Shown here piece after piece: positions 19,813-28,344 of a DNA stretch of 64,000 nt (its first letter is position 1; every line of letters starts with the position of its first letter). A program made the position numbers and the translations under genes. This stretch comes from Thermoanaerobacterium xylanolyticum LX-11. GTDB taxonomy: Bacteria; Bacillota; Thermoanaerobacteria; Thermoanaerobacterales; Thermoanaerobacteraceae. The notes under the pieces are model-generated. The model was not told where the DNA came from, did no database searches, and was given only the letters and a program-made list of their open reading frames with translations. The stretch covers positions 206,501 to 270,500 of the forward strand of contig NC_015555.1 of NCBI RefSeq assembly GCF_000189775.2, written 5' to 3'.

Positions 19813-22281
19813 TTATATAAAGAGTGTAGTGTCTGACTGTTCTGCTGCACCTATAAATGATGCTACGCCGCCTAATTCAACACCATCTATAAGCTCATCT
19901 TTAGTTATACCCATTATGTCAGACGACATGTTACATGCCACAATCCTTACACCGTTTTTAAGTGCTTGCTGTATTAAATCTTCCAGTGAAGATACGTTTT
20001 TCTTGTTCATGATGTACCTTATCATTTTAGGTCCTATGCCAAACATATTCATCTTTGAAAGCTTTAGCTTTTTAGAACCCCTTGGCATCATCATGCCAAA
20101 CATCTTACTGAAGAAGTCTTTCTTGATTGACACTTTTTCTGGCTTTCTCAGTATATTAAGGCCCCAGAATGTGAAGAAGAGAGTTACCTTTCTTCCCATT
20201 GCAGCAGCACCATTTGCTATTATGAATGCGGCTATGGCTTTGTCTAAGTCTCCACTGAATACTATGATTGCCTTGTCGTTTTTATCAGAAGATGTCTTTG
20301 TTTCAACTGCTTTTGTAGCTGCATTTTTTCTTATATCTGCTACAATGATTTTTCCTTCATGATATAAGTTAAGAAGAGCATTTCCTGTTCTTTGACACCA
20401 TGTCTTAATGTCATTTTCAAATCCTGGGTCTGAAGCCTTTATCCTTAGTATGTCTCCATCTTTTAGATTTTTTATTGCGTTGAATGTCTGCATTATAGGA
20501 CCCGGACATTGAAGTCCACATGCATCGATCTCTAATGTTGCCGTTGCTACTGTGTCATCTGATTTTTTTTTATCTTTTACGCAGATGCCGCACTCTGTCT
20601 GTTCATCGTCGTATTTCACTGTTATATCGGTGAAATCTGATGTTGCGGTTTCGTATATTTTATAACCGCCACTTAGATTTTTGACAGATTTAAAGCCATT
20701 TTGCATCAGTATCCTACAAGCTATATATCCTCTTAAGCCTACTTGACAGTATACGTATAGATCTTTATCTTTTGGAATTTTGTGAAGATTTTCTCTTAGC
20801 TCATCTACAGGTATGTTTATAGAACCATTAATGTTTCCAAGTTGATACTCAAGATCCGTTCTTACGTCAAGTATTAAAGACTTAGACAAATCTATATCTT
20901 TAACTTCGTCCCAGTGGAATACGCTTATATCACCTTTTAATATATTGGAAGCTACAAAACCAGCCATGTTTACAGGGTCTTTTGCTGATGAGTATGGTGG
21001 AGCGTATGCCAACTCAAGTTCTTCTAAGTCATAAACTGTCATATTGCTGCGTATTGCAGTAGCGATGACATCTATTCTCTTATCAACACCGTCAAATCCA
21101 ACTATTTGAGCGCCTAAGATTTTTCCGTCATCTTTTTTGAATATGAGTTTAATGGTCATAGGCAGTGCATCAGGATAGTAGCTGGCATGTGAATTTGGAT
21201 GTATTATGACTTTTTCATAATATGTCCCAGATCTTTTTAAGATTGTTTCATTGTTTCCTGTTGCTGCCACGGTCAAGTCGAAAATTTTTGCAACAGAAGT
21301 ACCTTGTGTACCATCGTATTTGCTTTTTCTTCCGCAAATATTGTCTGCTGCGATACGGCCTTGTTTGTTTGCAGGTCCGGCTAATGGTATCAAAGTATTG
21401 CTTCCGTTTATATAATCTTTTACTTCTATAGCATCGCCTACAGCGTATATATCGGGATTTGATGTCTGCATGTATTCATTGACTTTTATGCCGCCTCTTT
21501 CGCCGATTGCAAGGCCTGCGTCTTTTGCTAATTTGGTATCTGGCCTTACGCCTATGCCTAATACGACCATGTCAGTGATTAACGTATTGCCGCTATTCAA
21601 TACGACAGTCGTTATGCCTTCTTTGTGGTGAAACTCTTTTACACCATCTTTTAATATGAGATTTACACCTTTATCTTTAAGGCGTTGATGTACAATTGCA
21701 GCCATTTCGTAATCAAGAGGTGCCATTACATGGTCAGCTAATTCTACGATTGTCACATCGAGTCCTGCTTCTTTTAAATTTTCTGCTACTTCAAGACCAA
21801 TAAAGCCTCCTCCTACTACAACGGCCTTTTTAGGTTTGTTGTTGTCGACAAAGTCTTTTATCCTGTAAGTATCTGGAATAGTTCTAAGTGTAAAAATATT
21901 TTTGCCATCTATGCCTGGCATCGGTGGCTTTATAGGTTCTGCGCCAGGTGACAGTATCAGTTTGTCGTAGCTTTCTGTATAGGTTCTGTCATTTTTTATA
22001 TCATGAACGACTACGGTTTTTTCATCAGGATTTATCTTTGTGACTTCTGATAGAGTCCTTATGTCGATGTTGAAGCGCTTTGACATAGCTTCTGGTGTTT
22101 GAACGACTAATTTTTCACGTTCTTTTATGACTTCGCCTATATAATACGGCAGACCGCAGTTGGCATAAGATATATATTCTCCCTTTTCAAAGAGTATTAT
22201 TTCAGCGTCTTCATCAAGTCTTCTTAACCTTGCTGCAGCAGATGCGCCGCCAGCAACGCCCCCGACAATTACAACTTTCAT
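19813..22281 (-). CDS. CoA-disulfide reductase-rhodanese-TusA-DsrE four-domain fusion
   Basis: An 822-residue protein. Residues 1-445 are an FAD/NAD(P)H disulfide reductase of CoA-disulfide reductase/NADH persulfide reductase type (GGVAGGASAAARLRR, redox Cys42 in YANCGLPYYIG). Residues about 452-550 form a rhodanese with Cys512 (VYCQVGLRG). Residues about 582-650 form a TusA domain with Cys588/Cys592 (DACGLQCPGP). Residues about 670-822 form a DsrE-like domain with Cys783 (VACNMSSDIMG). The chain suggests transfer of sulfane sulfur between cysteines with NAD(P)H-driven release. The ATG at 22281 follows AGGAGGAAG. Substrate (CoA persulfide, polysulfide) is inferred. Confidence 0.93.
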   Translation of the reverse strand: MKVVIVGGVAGGASAAARLRRLDEDAEIILFEKGEYISYANCGLPYYIGEVIKEREKLVVQTPEAMSKRFNIDIRTLSEVTKINPDEKTVVVHDIKNDRTYTESYDKLILSPGAEPIKPPMPGIDGKNIFTLRTIPDTYRIKDFVDNNKPKKAVVVGGGFIGLEVAENLKEAGLDVTIVELADHVMAPLDYEMAAIVHQRLKDKGVNLILKDGVKEFHHKEGITTVVLNSGNTLITDMVVLGIGVRPDTKLAKDAGLAIGERGGIKVNEYMQTSNPDIYAVGDAIEVKDYINGSNTLIPLAGPANKQGRIAADNICGRKSKYDGTQGTSVAKIFDLTVAATGNNETILKRSGTYYEKVIIHPNSHASYYPDALPMTIKLIFKKDDGKILGAQIVGFDGVDKRIDVIATAIRSNMTVYDLEELELAYAPPYSSAKDPVNMAGFVASNILKGDISVFHWDEVKDIDLSKSLILDVRTDLEYQLGNINGSINIPVDELRENLHKIPKDKDLYVYCQVGLRGYIACRILMQNGFKSVKNLSGGYKIYETATSDFTDITVKYDDEQTECGICVKDKKKSDDTVATATLEIDACGLQCPGPIMQTFNAIKNLKDGDILRIKASDPGFENDIKTWCQRTGNALLNLYHEGKIIVADIRKNAATKAVETKTSSDKNDKAIIVFSGDLDKAIAAFIIANGAAAMGRKVTLFFTFWGLNILRKPEKVSIKKDFFSKMFGMMMPRGSKKLKLSKMNMFGIGPKMIRYIMNKKNVSSLEDLIQQALKNGVRIVACNMSSDIMGITKDELIDGVELGGVASFIGAAEQSDTTLFI

Positions 22282-22314
22282 AACTCTTCCTCCTATTAAA
22301 AGCATTATTATATC

Positions 22315-22346
22315 TTAATATTACAATATATTAATTTTATTGTCAA
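22315..22346 (-). promoter_or_regulatory. Promoter with ArsR-type operator upstream of the reductase fusion
   Basis: On the minus strand, TTGACA (22346-22341) and TAATAT (22323-22318) are 17 bases apart. An imperfect palindrome, TTAATATTACAATATATTAA (22315-22334), covers the -10 box. That is the usual place and composition for an ArsR operator, so autoregulation by the downstream ArsR gene is likely. Confidence 0.6.
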
Positions 22347-22414
22347 TAATTTAACTAAAAATGTTTTTTAATTAAAGAATTATGATAAAGCCTTATCAAA
22401 TAAAGGTATAAAAA

Positions 22415-22435
22415 AAGCGAGATTATATCTCGCTT
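22415..22435 (-). terminator. Terminator of the dedA gene
   Basis: A 9-bp stem, AAGCGAGAT with ATCTCGCTT, and a 3-nt loop overlap the dedA stop codon. The adjoining A-run on the plus strand gives a T tail on the minus strand. Confidence 0.7.
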
Positions 22436-23063
22436 ACTTCTTTCTCAAGAAAGTTACTAAAGCAGGTATCAGAGAAATCACGATTATGGCTATTGTGACA
22501 AATCCAAAATGTGTTTTGACAACTTCAAGGTTTCCAAAGTAGTAACCACCAAATGAAAACAATGCTGCCCAGGCTACGCCGCCTAATGCATTGTAGGTGA
22601 GGAAGTGGATGTAATTCATCTCACCTATGCCTGCTACAAACGGTACAAACGTCCTTATGATAGGTATGAACCTTCCTAATACTATTGTCATACTACCGTA
22701 TTTATCATAGAAGTTTCTGGCTTCTAAAAGGTGTTCTTTCTTTATCAATTTTAAGTTTTCAGCTTCGTATATTTTTTCGCCTATAAATTTTCCTATGTGG
22801 TAGTTTACAGTGTCACCTAATATTGCAGCCAACGCGACTACTATAAATAAGGTGAATACATTTAGTGAACCTATAGCAGCGAAAGCACCTGCAGCAAATA
22901 TTAGCGAATCACCAGGCAAAAATGGCGTTATGACGATGCCTGTCTCAAAAAACAATATGAGGAATATAAGTAAATATGTGGCGGTACCATACGCTTGTAT
23001 TATGGTGCCTAAATACTTGTCAAGATGAAGAACTACATCAATTCCCAGTTTCAATAATGACAT
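22434..23063 (-). CDS. DedA-family membrane protein
   Basis: A 209-residue protein with the DedA/SNARE-associated domain: FFETGIVITPFLPGDSLIFAAG near residue 40-60 and GRFIPIIRTFVPFVAGIGEM in the second half, carrying the conserved Arg/Pro motif. Five or so membrane segments. Family knowledge: DedA proteins work as proton-linked flippases of undecaprenyl phosphate or phospholipids. The ATG at 23063 sits 6 bases after GGGG; upstream in-frame starts are weaker. The gene is alone between the reductase fusion and mntR. Confidence 0.85.
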   Translation of the reverse strand: MSLLKLGIDVVLHLDKYLGTIIQAYGTATYLLIFLILFFETGIVITPFLPGDSLIFAAGAFAAIGSLNVFTLFIVVALAAILGDTVNYHIGKFIGEKIYEAENLKLIKKEHLLEARNFYDKYGSMTIVLGRFIPIIRTFVPFVAGIGEMNYIHFLTYNALGGVAWAALFSFGGYYFGNLEVVKTHFGFVTIAIIVISLIPALVTFLRKK

Positions 23064-23159
23064 TAAAATCCCCATTCCTTTTTGCAAAATATTGTACATT
23101 TATAATTATAGCATATTAAAAATTGCAATTATTACGGAATTGTAAATTTTAATCCACTT

Positions 23160-23630
23160 TTAATCTCTTTTTGATTTCATGTACTGAGTTAATTTTTCTT
23201 TAATGTCGTTATTTTGTTCTAAAAAGTCCATAAAACGTAAGAAACAATTGAGCGTTTCTGTGCTTACAGTGTGTTCTATTTTTTCTGTTTCTTCAAGAAG
23301 ATTGTTTTCTTCTATTCCAAGTGTCTTTAGAAGTTCTAAGATTGTGTTATGCCTTTTTATAAGAGCTTCTCCGATTGATTTGCCTTCATTGCTTAAAGTT
23401 ATGACGCCGTATTTTTCATAGTCTATAAGATTAAGCTCAGAAAGTTTTTGAACCATCTTTGTGGCGGATGGTGGCTGGACATTCAATGCATTTGCCACTT
23501 CGTGCAGCCTTACATAGCCTGATTTGGCTGATAATCTACATATCATTTCGAGATAATCTTCCATAGATGCTGTCAATGAGTTATTCTCTTTCTTCATGTA
23601 TTCGCTGAAAGTGCGAAATTTGTCCTGCAA
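23160..23630 (-). CDS. mntR: Manganese-responsive repressor of the DtxR/MntR family
   Basis: About 156 residues. The N-terminal winged helix (RLHEVANALNVQPPSATKMV) carries MntR metal ligands: Asp/Glu in ASMEDYLEMI, the later IKRHN His, and Glu-x-x-Glu-His in EETEKIEHTVS, all matching MntR-type Mn2+ sites. No SH3-like third domain, as expected for MntR. Likely start is the TTG at 23630 with AAGGTG six bases upstream; the upstream ATG (23666) has no SD. It is divergent from an Nramp transporter, the classic MntR target. Confidence 0.88.
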   Translation of the reverse strand: MQDKFRTFSEYMKKENNSLTASMEDYLEMICRLSAKSGYVRLHEVANALNVQPPSATKMVQKLSELNLIDYEKYGVITLSNEGKSIGEALIKRHNTILELLKTLGIEENNLLEETEKIEHTVSTETLNCFLRFMDFLEQNNDIKEKLTQYMKSKRD

Positions 23631-23671
23631 TTTATTCACCTTCTTTTTAAATGTAACGAAATACATCCTTT

Positions 23672-23688
23672 TAACATATTCTATGTTA
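23672..23688. promoter_or_regulatory. Palindrome, candidate MntR operator
   Basis: TAACATA-TTC-TATGTTA is a perfect 7-3-7 inverted repeat between divergent mntR and mntH. A TTAACA overlapping it could be the -35 box of mntH. MntR binding is inferred from position. Confidence 0.5.
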
Positions 23689-23749
23689 GAATTTTAAATT
23701 TTAGGATTGGCTAAAAATGTTGCCAATGTGAAAAAGGATGTGACATATT

Positions 23750-25039
23750 ATGAAAGATTTAAATAGTGTGGCTGTGACAGATTTTGCTGAAAGAAGCAAA
23801 AAGGCTTTAGGAAATCTAATTGTAAAGAAGATCGCTGATTTTTTAAAGTATGTAGGTCCAGCGTTTGTAGTAAGCGTCGCTTATATAGATCCTGGCAATT
23901 TTGCTACAAATATAACTGGAGGTGCTAAATACAATTACAGTCTTTTGTGGGTCATCTTGTGGAGCAATATGATTGCAATCTTTCTACAATATTTATCGGC
24001 TAAGTTAGGAATAGCTACTGAAAAAAATCTATCTCAAATGTGTGGAGCCGTATTCTCAAAAAAGATTAATGTATTTCTATTTATCGTTTCTGAGATTGCA
24101 GCCATTGCAACCACGATGGCAGAATTTTTAGGCGGTGCTGTTGGCATATACCTTCTTTTTAAGATTCCATTGGCCTATGCAGGTGTCATAACTGGAATTG
24201 TGACGCTTTTCATAACTTATCTACAGAGATTTGGACAGAAGGCAGTTGAGCTAATAATTGAAATATTGATAGGTGTAATATGCTTATCGTATGGATTTGA
24301 AATGTTTTTAGCAAAGCCAGAATGGCTGAAGGTTGGACTTAGTACCTTGATGCCAACGATTGTCAATGAAGATGCCTTGTATATAGCAGTTGGTATGCTG
24401 GGAGCTACAGTAATGCCTCACGTAATATTTTTGCATTCTCAATTAGTTCAAAGTAGAAACAAGGGGTTAAGCTTAAAAGAGAAAAGGCACCACTTATCAA
24501 TGGAAAGGCTGGACATTGTGATAGCCATGAACATTGCTTTTATTGTCAATGCGGCCATGGTAATTGTGTCAGCGGCAGTTTTCTTTAAAAATGGTATTTA
24601 TGTTGATTCTATAGAAGATGCTCACAGATCATTAGAACCTTTATTGGGCTCTTTTTCAGGTATAGCTTTTGCATTAGCCCTTTTATCATCGGGATTTTCA
24701 TCGTCTGCAGTTGGGACTATGGCAGGTGAGACGGTTATGGATGGATTTTTAAATAAAACTTTTCCTCCACTTTTAAAAAGGATTATTACGATAATACCGT
24801 CAATGGCAGTGCTTTTCTTAGGTGTAAATCCAATGAATGCCCTCATATTAAGCCAAGTCGTTTTAAGTTTTGCCCTTCCATTTGCTATAATACCACTGTT
24901 GTTAATAACTTCTAAAAGAGAATACATGGGGGAATTAGTAAACAATTTGGCTGCCACAATTGTAGGATGGATAATTTCGATTTTTATAATACTTTTAAAC
25001 GGAATACTTTTGTATACTACCTTTCAAGGAATGTTTTGA
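23750..25039 (+). CDS. mntH: Nramp-family Mn2+/Fe2+ transporter
   Basis: A 429-residue membrane protein with about 11 helices. The Nramp metal-site motif DPGN in TM1 (AYIDPGNFATNITGGA) and the TM6 motif (GATVMPHVIFLHSQLVQ) are both intact. It imports Mn2+ (or Fe2+) with protons across the cell membrane. Adjacent to and divergent from mntR, so expression should fall when manganese is plentiful. AAAGGA stands about 11 bases before the ATG. A strong terminator follows. Confidence 0.94.
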   Translation: MKDLNSVAVTDFAERSKKALGNLIVKKIADFLKYVGPAFVVSVAYIDPGNFATNITGGAKYNYSLLWVILWSNMIAIFLQYLSAKLGIATEKNLSQMCGAVFSKKINVFLFIVSEIAAIATTMAEFLGGAVGIYLLFKIPLAYAGVITGIVTLFITYLQRFGQKAVELIIEILIGVICLSYGFEMFLAKPEWLKVGLSTLMPTIVNEDALYIAVGMLGATVMPHVIFLHSQLVQSRNKGLSLKEKRHHLSMERLDIVIAMNIAFIVNAAMVIVSAAVFFKNGIYVDSIEDAHRSLEPLLGSFSGIAFALALLSSGFSSSAVGTMAGETVMDGFLNKTFPPLLKRIITIIPSMAVLFLGVNPMNALILSQVVLSFALPFAIIPLLLITSKREYMGELVNNLAATIVGWIISIFIILLNGILLYTTFQGMF

Positions 25040-25047
25040 ACAAAGCA

Positions 25048-25075
25048 AAAAGATGTCCGCATAGGGACATCTTTT
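25048..25075. terminator. Bidirectional terminator between mntH and dfx
   Basis: An 11-bp stem, AAAAGATGTCC with GGACATCTTTT, and a 6-nt loop between two convergent genes. A/T runs are present on both sides. Confidence 0.8.
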
Positions 25076-25110
25076 ATACTAAACAAATGCAAAAATAGGA
25101 GGAGAAAATC

Positions 25111-25491
25111 TTAAAGCTCTGCAGTCCACAAGCCGTGCAAATTGCAATATGCCCAAGCTTGAATCTTCGCTGCATCTGTCTTGAATGTGGCCTCAGGTTT
25201 ATCGCCTGGTTTTAACATCTTTCTCATGTAAATTCCGTCAGCTAAAATTGAAATCCACTCTATGTAGTGTTTTTCCTCCATAGGATGTTCTACGCTGCCA
25301 ACTTTTACTGTTACTGTATCGCCGTCTTTTAGTATCACAGGAACGTGTTTTTCTTTGCTGGCATCAACTGTATTTACTATTTGCTCTTCCATTGGCTTTT
25401 CACAGCATGTCAATGTTCCATCACCGGCATTTAAAACTTCTACAACATTTCCGCATTCCTTGCATTTGTAAACTCCAAATAAATTTGTCAT
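25111..25491 (-). CDS. dfx: Desulfoferrodoxin / superoxide reductase
   Basis: A 126-residue two-domain protein. The N-terminal desulforedoxin-like site has Cys pairs (YKCKECGNVVEV and LTCCEKPM). The C-terminal superoxide reductase centre has EKHVPVI, EHPMEEKHYIEWI and AYCNLHGLW, giving the four-His/one-Cys iron site. It reduces superoxide to hydrogen peroxide without making oxygen, the typical anaerobe defence. An AAAAGGAGG site precedes the ATG. A Fur/PerR-like box lies just downstream of its promoter. Confidence 0.96.
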   Translation of the reverse strand: MTNLFGVYKCKECGNVVEVLNAGDGTLTCCEKPMEEQIVNTVDASKEKHVPVILKDGDTVTVKVGSVEHPMEEKHYIEWISILADGIYMRKMLKPGDKPEATFKTDAAKIQAWAYCNLHGLWTAEL

Positions 25492-25533
25492 AAGAAAAAA
25501 CCTCCTTTTAATTTAAAGATAATTTATTTCTTT

Positions 25534-25586
25534 TGATAAAAATTATCTTTTGTAAATATTATACACCTCGTATAAATTAAAATCAA
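25534..25586 (-). promoter_or_regulatory. dfx promoter with Fur/PerR-like box
   Basis: On the minus strand, TTGATT (25586-25581) and TATAAT (25563-25558) are 17 bases apart. TGATAAAAATTATCT (25534-25548) matches the TGATAATNATTATCA Fur-family 7-1-7 pattern at 13 of 15 positions. It lies at the start site, so peroxide or iron control is plausible. An overlapping larger inverted repeat, AAGATAATTT and AAATTATCTT (25516-25549), includes it. Confidence 0.6.
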
Positions 25587-25682
25587 GTAGTATTATAATA
25601 ATATATTTTTGATAAAAATATGCTAATATATTGTATGAAAGCTTTGATGTTTTTGGAATACATGTTAAGAAGGTGAAAAAAG

Positions 25683-27098
25683 ATGAGCTACAGGATAGAA
25701 CACGATATTTTAGGATATATGGAAGTGCCTAATGATGCTTATTATGGCATTCACAGTTTAAGAGCTCATGAAAATTTCAATTTGTCAGGTGAACCAATTC
25801 ACAGAGAGCTTATAATAGCACTGGCGCAAGTAAAAAAGGCGGCTGCTATAGCCAATAGAAACATAAAATTGCTTGATAAAAAAATTGCAGATGCTATAAT
25901 TATTGCATGTGATGAAATAATCGAAGGTAAATTTCACGACCAATTCATCGTTGATGCACTTCAGGGTGGAGCAGGTACATCTGCAAATATGAATATGAAT
26001 GAAGTCATAGCAAACAGGGCGATAGAGCTGCTTGGCGGCGAAAAAGGGAATTACGATTTAGTAAATCCCGTTGATCATGTAAACTTAAGCCAATCCACAA
26101 ACGATGTTTTTCCTACTGCTGTAAGAATAGCTGCTATTAAACTTTTAAAGCCTTTAAGTCAAAGCTTTGCTAATCTACAAGTAGCGCTTCAAGAAAAGGA
26201 AGATGAGTTTAAAGACGTAATTAAGATGGGCAGGACGGAACTGCAAGATGCTGTGCCTGTGATGCTGGGTCAGGAGTTTGGAGCATATGCACAGGCAATC
26301 GCAAGGGATAGGTGGAGGATATACAAAGTGGAGGAAAGGCTAAGGCAGGTGAATATAGGAGGGACTGCTGTCGGTACAGGGCTAAATGCTGACATAAGGT
26401 ATATCTATAGCGTCATTGAGATTTTAAGAGACATAACAGGAATTGGACTTGCCAGAGCTGAGTACATGATGGATCCTACTCAAAATAACGATGTTTTTGT
26501 GGAAGTATCAGGTATGTTGAAAGCTGCTGCTACAAACCTTATCAAGATATCTAATGATATTAGACTTATGTCATCAGGTCCAAGATGTGGACTTATGGAG
26601 ATAACCATACCGGAAGTACAAGCTGGTTCGTCTATAATGCCAGGCAAGATAAATCCAGTAATACCTGAGGCAGTAAAACAGGCAGCATATCAAGTATTGT
26701 CCTGCGATTATGCTATCACATTAGGAGTACAATCTGGTGAATTTGAGCTTAATTTCACATTGCCGCTTATTGCCTATAATCTTTTCAACGAAATTGATCT
26801 TCTTAAAAATGCAGTAGACATGTTTATATATAAATGCATAAAAGGTATAGAGGCTAATCGACATCACCTTGAAGAAATGGTGGAAAACAGCTTATCATAT
26901 GCGATTGTGTTAAGCCCTCATTTGGGATACGAAAAAGCATCTATGATAGCAAAAGAGGCTAAAGAGGAAGGAAAGACGATAAGAGAAGTTGCTAAAAAAT
27001 ATTTAAAAGAAGAACAGCTTGATGTCATACTTAATGAATATGAAATGACAAAACCGGGTATACCGGGATTAAAAAGATTGAGAGGGGAAAATAGATGA
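25683..27098 (+). CDS. aspA: Aspartate ammonia-lyase
   Basis: A 471-residue fumarase-superfamily enzyme that converts aspartate to fumarate and ammonia. The AspA-type start (RIEHDILGYMEVPNDAYYGIHS), the block NVNLSQSTNDVFPTA-like HVNLSQSTNDVFPTAVRIA and the loop signature GSSIMPGKINPVIPEA support it over fumarase. AAGGTG precedes the ATG. Its end overlaps the start of hydF by four bases. Family context: in several Clostridia an aspartase gene sits among hydrogenase-maturation genes, though the reason is not settled. Confidence 0.93.
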   Translation: MSYRIEHDILGYMEVPNDAYYGIHSLRAHENFNLSGEPIHRELIIALAQVKKAAAIANRNIKLLDKKIADAIIIACDEIIEGKFHDQFIVDALQGGAGTSANMNMNEVIANRAIELLGGEKGNYDLVNPVDHVNLSQSTNDVFPTAVRIAAIKLLKPLSQSFANLQVALQEKEDEFKDVIKMGRTELQDAVPVMLGQEFGAYAQAIARDRWRIYKVEERLRQVNIGGTAVGTGLNADIRYIYSVIEILRDITGIGLARAEYMMDPTQNNDVFVEVSGMLKAAATNLIKISNDIRLMSSGPRCGLMEITIPEVQAGSSIMPGKINPVIPEAVKQAAYQVLSCDYAITLGVQSGEFELNFTLPLIAYNLFNEIDLLKNAVDMFIYKCIKGIEANRHHLEEMVENSLSYAIVLSPHLGYEKASMIAKEAKEEGKTIREVAKKYLKEEQLDVILNEYEMTKPGIPGLKRLRGENR

Positions 27099-28330
27099 AT
27101 ACGACGCCAAATGCATCGAGATTGCATATATCAATATTTGGCAGAAGAAACGCGGGAAAATCAAGCATAATAAATGCACTTACAAATCAAAACATCGCTA
27201 TTGTTTCCGATGTAGCAGGTACTACAACAGATCCTGTGCATAAAGCGATGGAGATACTGCCAATAGGCCCTGTAGTGATAATAGATACTGCAGGACTTGA
27301 TGATACAGGAGAGCTGGGGGAACTAAGGGTCAAAAAAACGTATGAAGTACTAAATAGGACGGATCTTGCTTTGCTTGTAATAGATGGCATGGTTGGACCG
27401 TCGAAGTTTGAGGAGGAAATTTTAGATAAGATCAGAGAAAAAAACATTCCAGTTGTAGGTGTTTTAAACAAAGCTGATCTGGCTCAATTTAATTTCATTC
27501 AAAAAGCTGATTGGGAAAAGAGATTAAAATTAGAGCTTGTTGAGACGTCTGCCAATAGCGGTTATGGCATAGAAGAGCTTAAAAGGCAAATAATTAAAAA
27601 GGCCCCTTACGATGATAAAGAGCTTTCTTTGGTGTCTGATTTGATAAATCCTGGTGATTTTGTCGTACTTGTAGTTCCTATAGATAAGGCTGCACCTAAA
27701 GGGAGGCTTATACTACCGCAGCAGCAGGTGATAAGAGAAGTGATTGAAAGTGATGCTATAGCTATTGTCACAAAGGAATACGAGCTGAAAGAAACATTGG
27801 AGAATTTAGGGAAGAAACCGGCATTAGTTATTACTGACTCGCAGGTTTTCTTAAAAGTAAGTGCAGATACACCTCGAGACATACCTTTAACATCTTTTTC
27901 AATTCTCTTTGCAAGGTACAAAGGGGACCTTGACGAATTGACAAAAGGGCTTAAAGCATTAGAAAGGCTTAAACCTGGCGATAAGGTTCTTATAGCAGAA
28001 GGATGTACACACCACAGGCAGTCGGATGATATAGGAAAAGTAAAAATACCCAGGTGGATACGTCAAATTGTCGGAGGTGATATTCAATTTGATTTTTCAA
28101 GTGGCATGACATTTCCAGACAATCTTGAACAGTACAAGCTTATTGTTCATTGCGGTGGCTGTATGCTTAATAAGAGAGAAATGATGTACAGAATATCTTA
28201 CGCAAAAGGCAAAGAAATACCGATTGTAAATTATGGGCTTTTGATTGCGTACGTGCAAGGGATTTTGCCTCGGGCAATTGAGATGTTTCCGTCTGCAAAG
28301 CTTATTTACGATGATGACCAGCAATATTGA
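27095..28330 (+). CDS. hydF: [FeFe]-hydrogenase H-cluster maturation GTPase HydF
   Basis: A 411-residue protein. The N-terminal GTPase has P-loop GRRNAGKSS (residues 16-24), the G3 motif DTAG and NKAD. The C-terminal cluster-binding part has Cys304/His306-307 (GCTHHRQSDDIG) and Cys353/Cys356 (HCGGCMLNKRE). HydF is the scaffold on which the 2Fe subcluster is built before transfer to HydA. Its ATG overlaps the aspA stop, so they are cotranscribed. hydE, hydG and hydA are not in this window. Confidence 0.96.
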   Translation: MNTTPNASRLHISIFGRRNAGKSSIINALTNQNIAIVSDVAGTTTDPVHKAMEILPIGPVVIIDTAGLDDTGELGELRVKKTYEVLNRTDLALLVIDGMVGPSKFEEEILDKIREKNIPVVGVLNKADLAQFNFIQKADWEKRLKLELVETSANSGYGIEELKRQIIKKAPYDDKELSLVSDLINPGDFVVLVVPIDKAAPKGRLILPQQQVIREVIESDAIAIVTKEYELKETLENLGKKPALVITDSQVFLKVSADTPRDIPLTSFSILFARYKGDLDELTKGLKALERLKPGDKVLIAEGCTHHRQSDDIGKVKIPRWIRQIVGGDIQFDFSSGMTFPDNLEQYKLIVHCGGCMLNKREMMYRISYAKGKEIPIVNYGLLIAYVQGILPRAIEMFPSAKLIYDDDQQY

Positions 28331-28343
28331 AGCTGGTCATCAT
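28311..28343. terminator. Bidirectional terminator between hydF and MFS gene
   Basis: A perfect 12-bp stem, ATGATGACCAGC with GCTGGTCATCAT, and a 9-nt loop that contains the hydF stop codon. TTTTA follows on the plus strand. Confidence 0.8.
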
Positions 28344-28344
28344 T

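Noticed and set aside
23707-23726. TTGGC...GCCAA inverted repeat upstream of mntH
   Set aside because: Only five bases per arm with a 10-base gap; weaker than the perfect palindrome at 23672 and likely chance.
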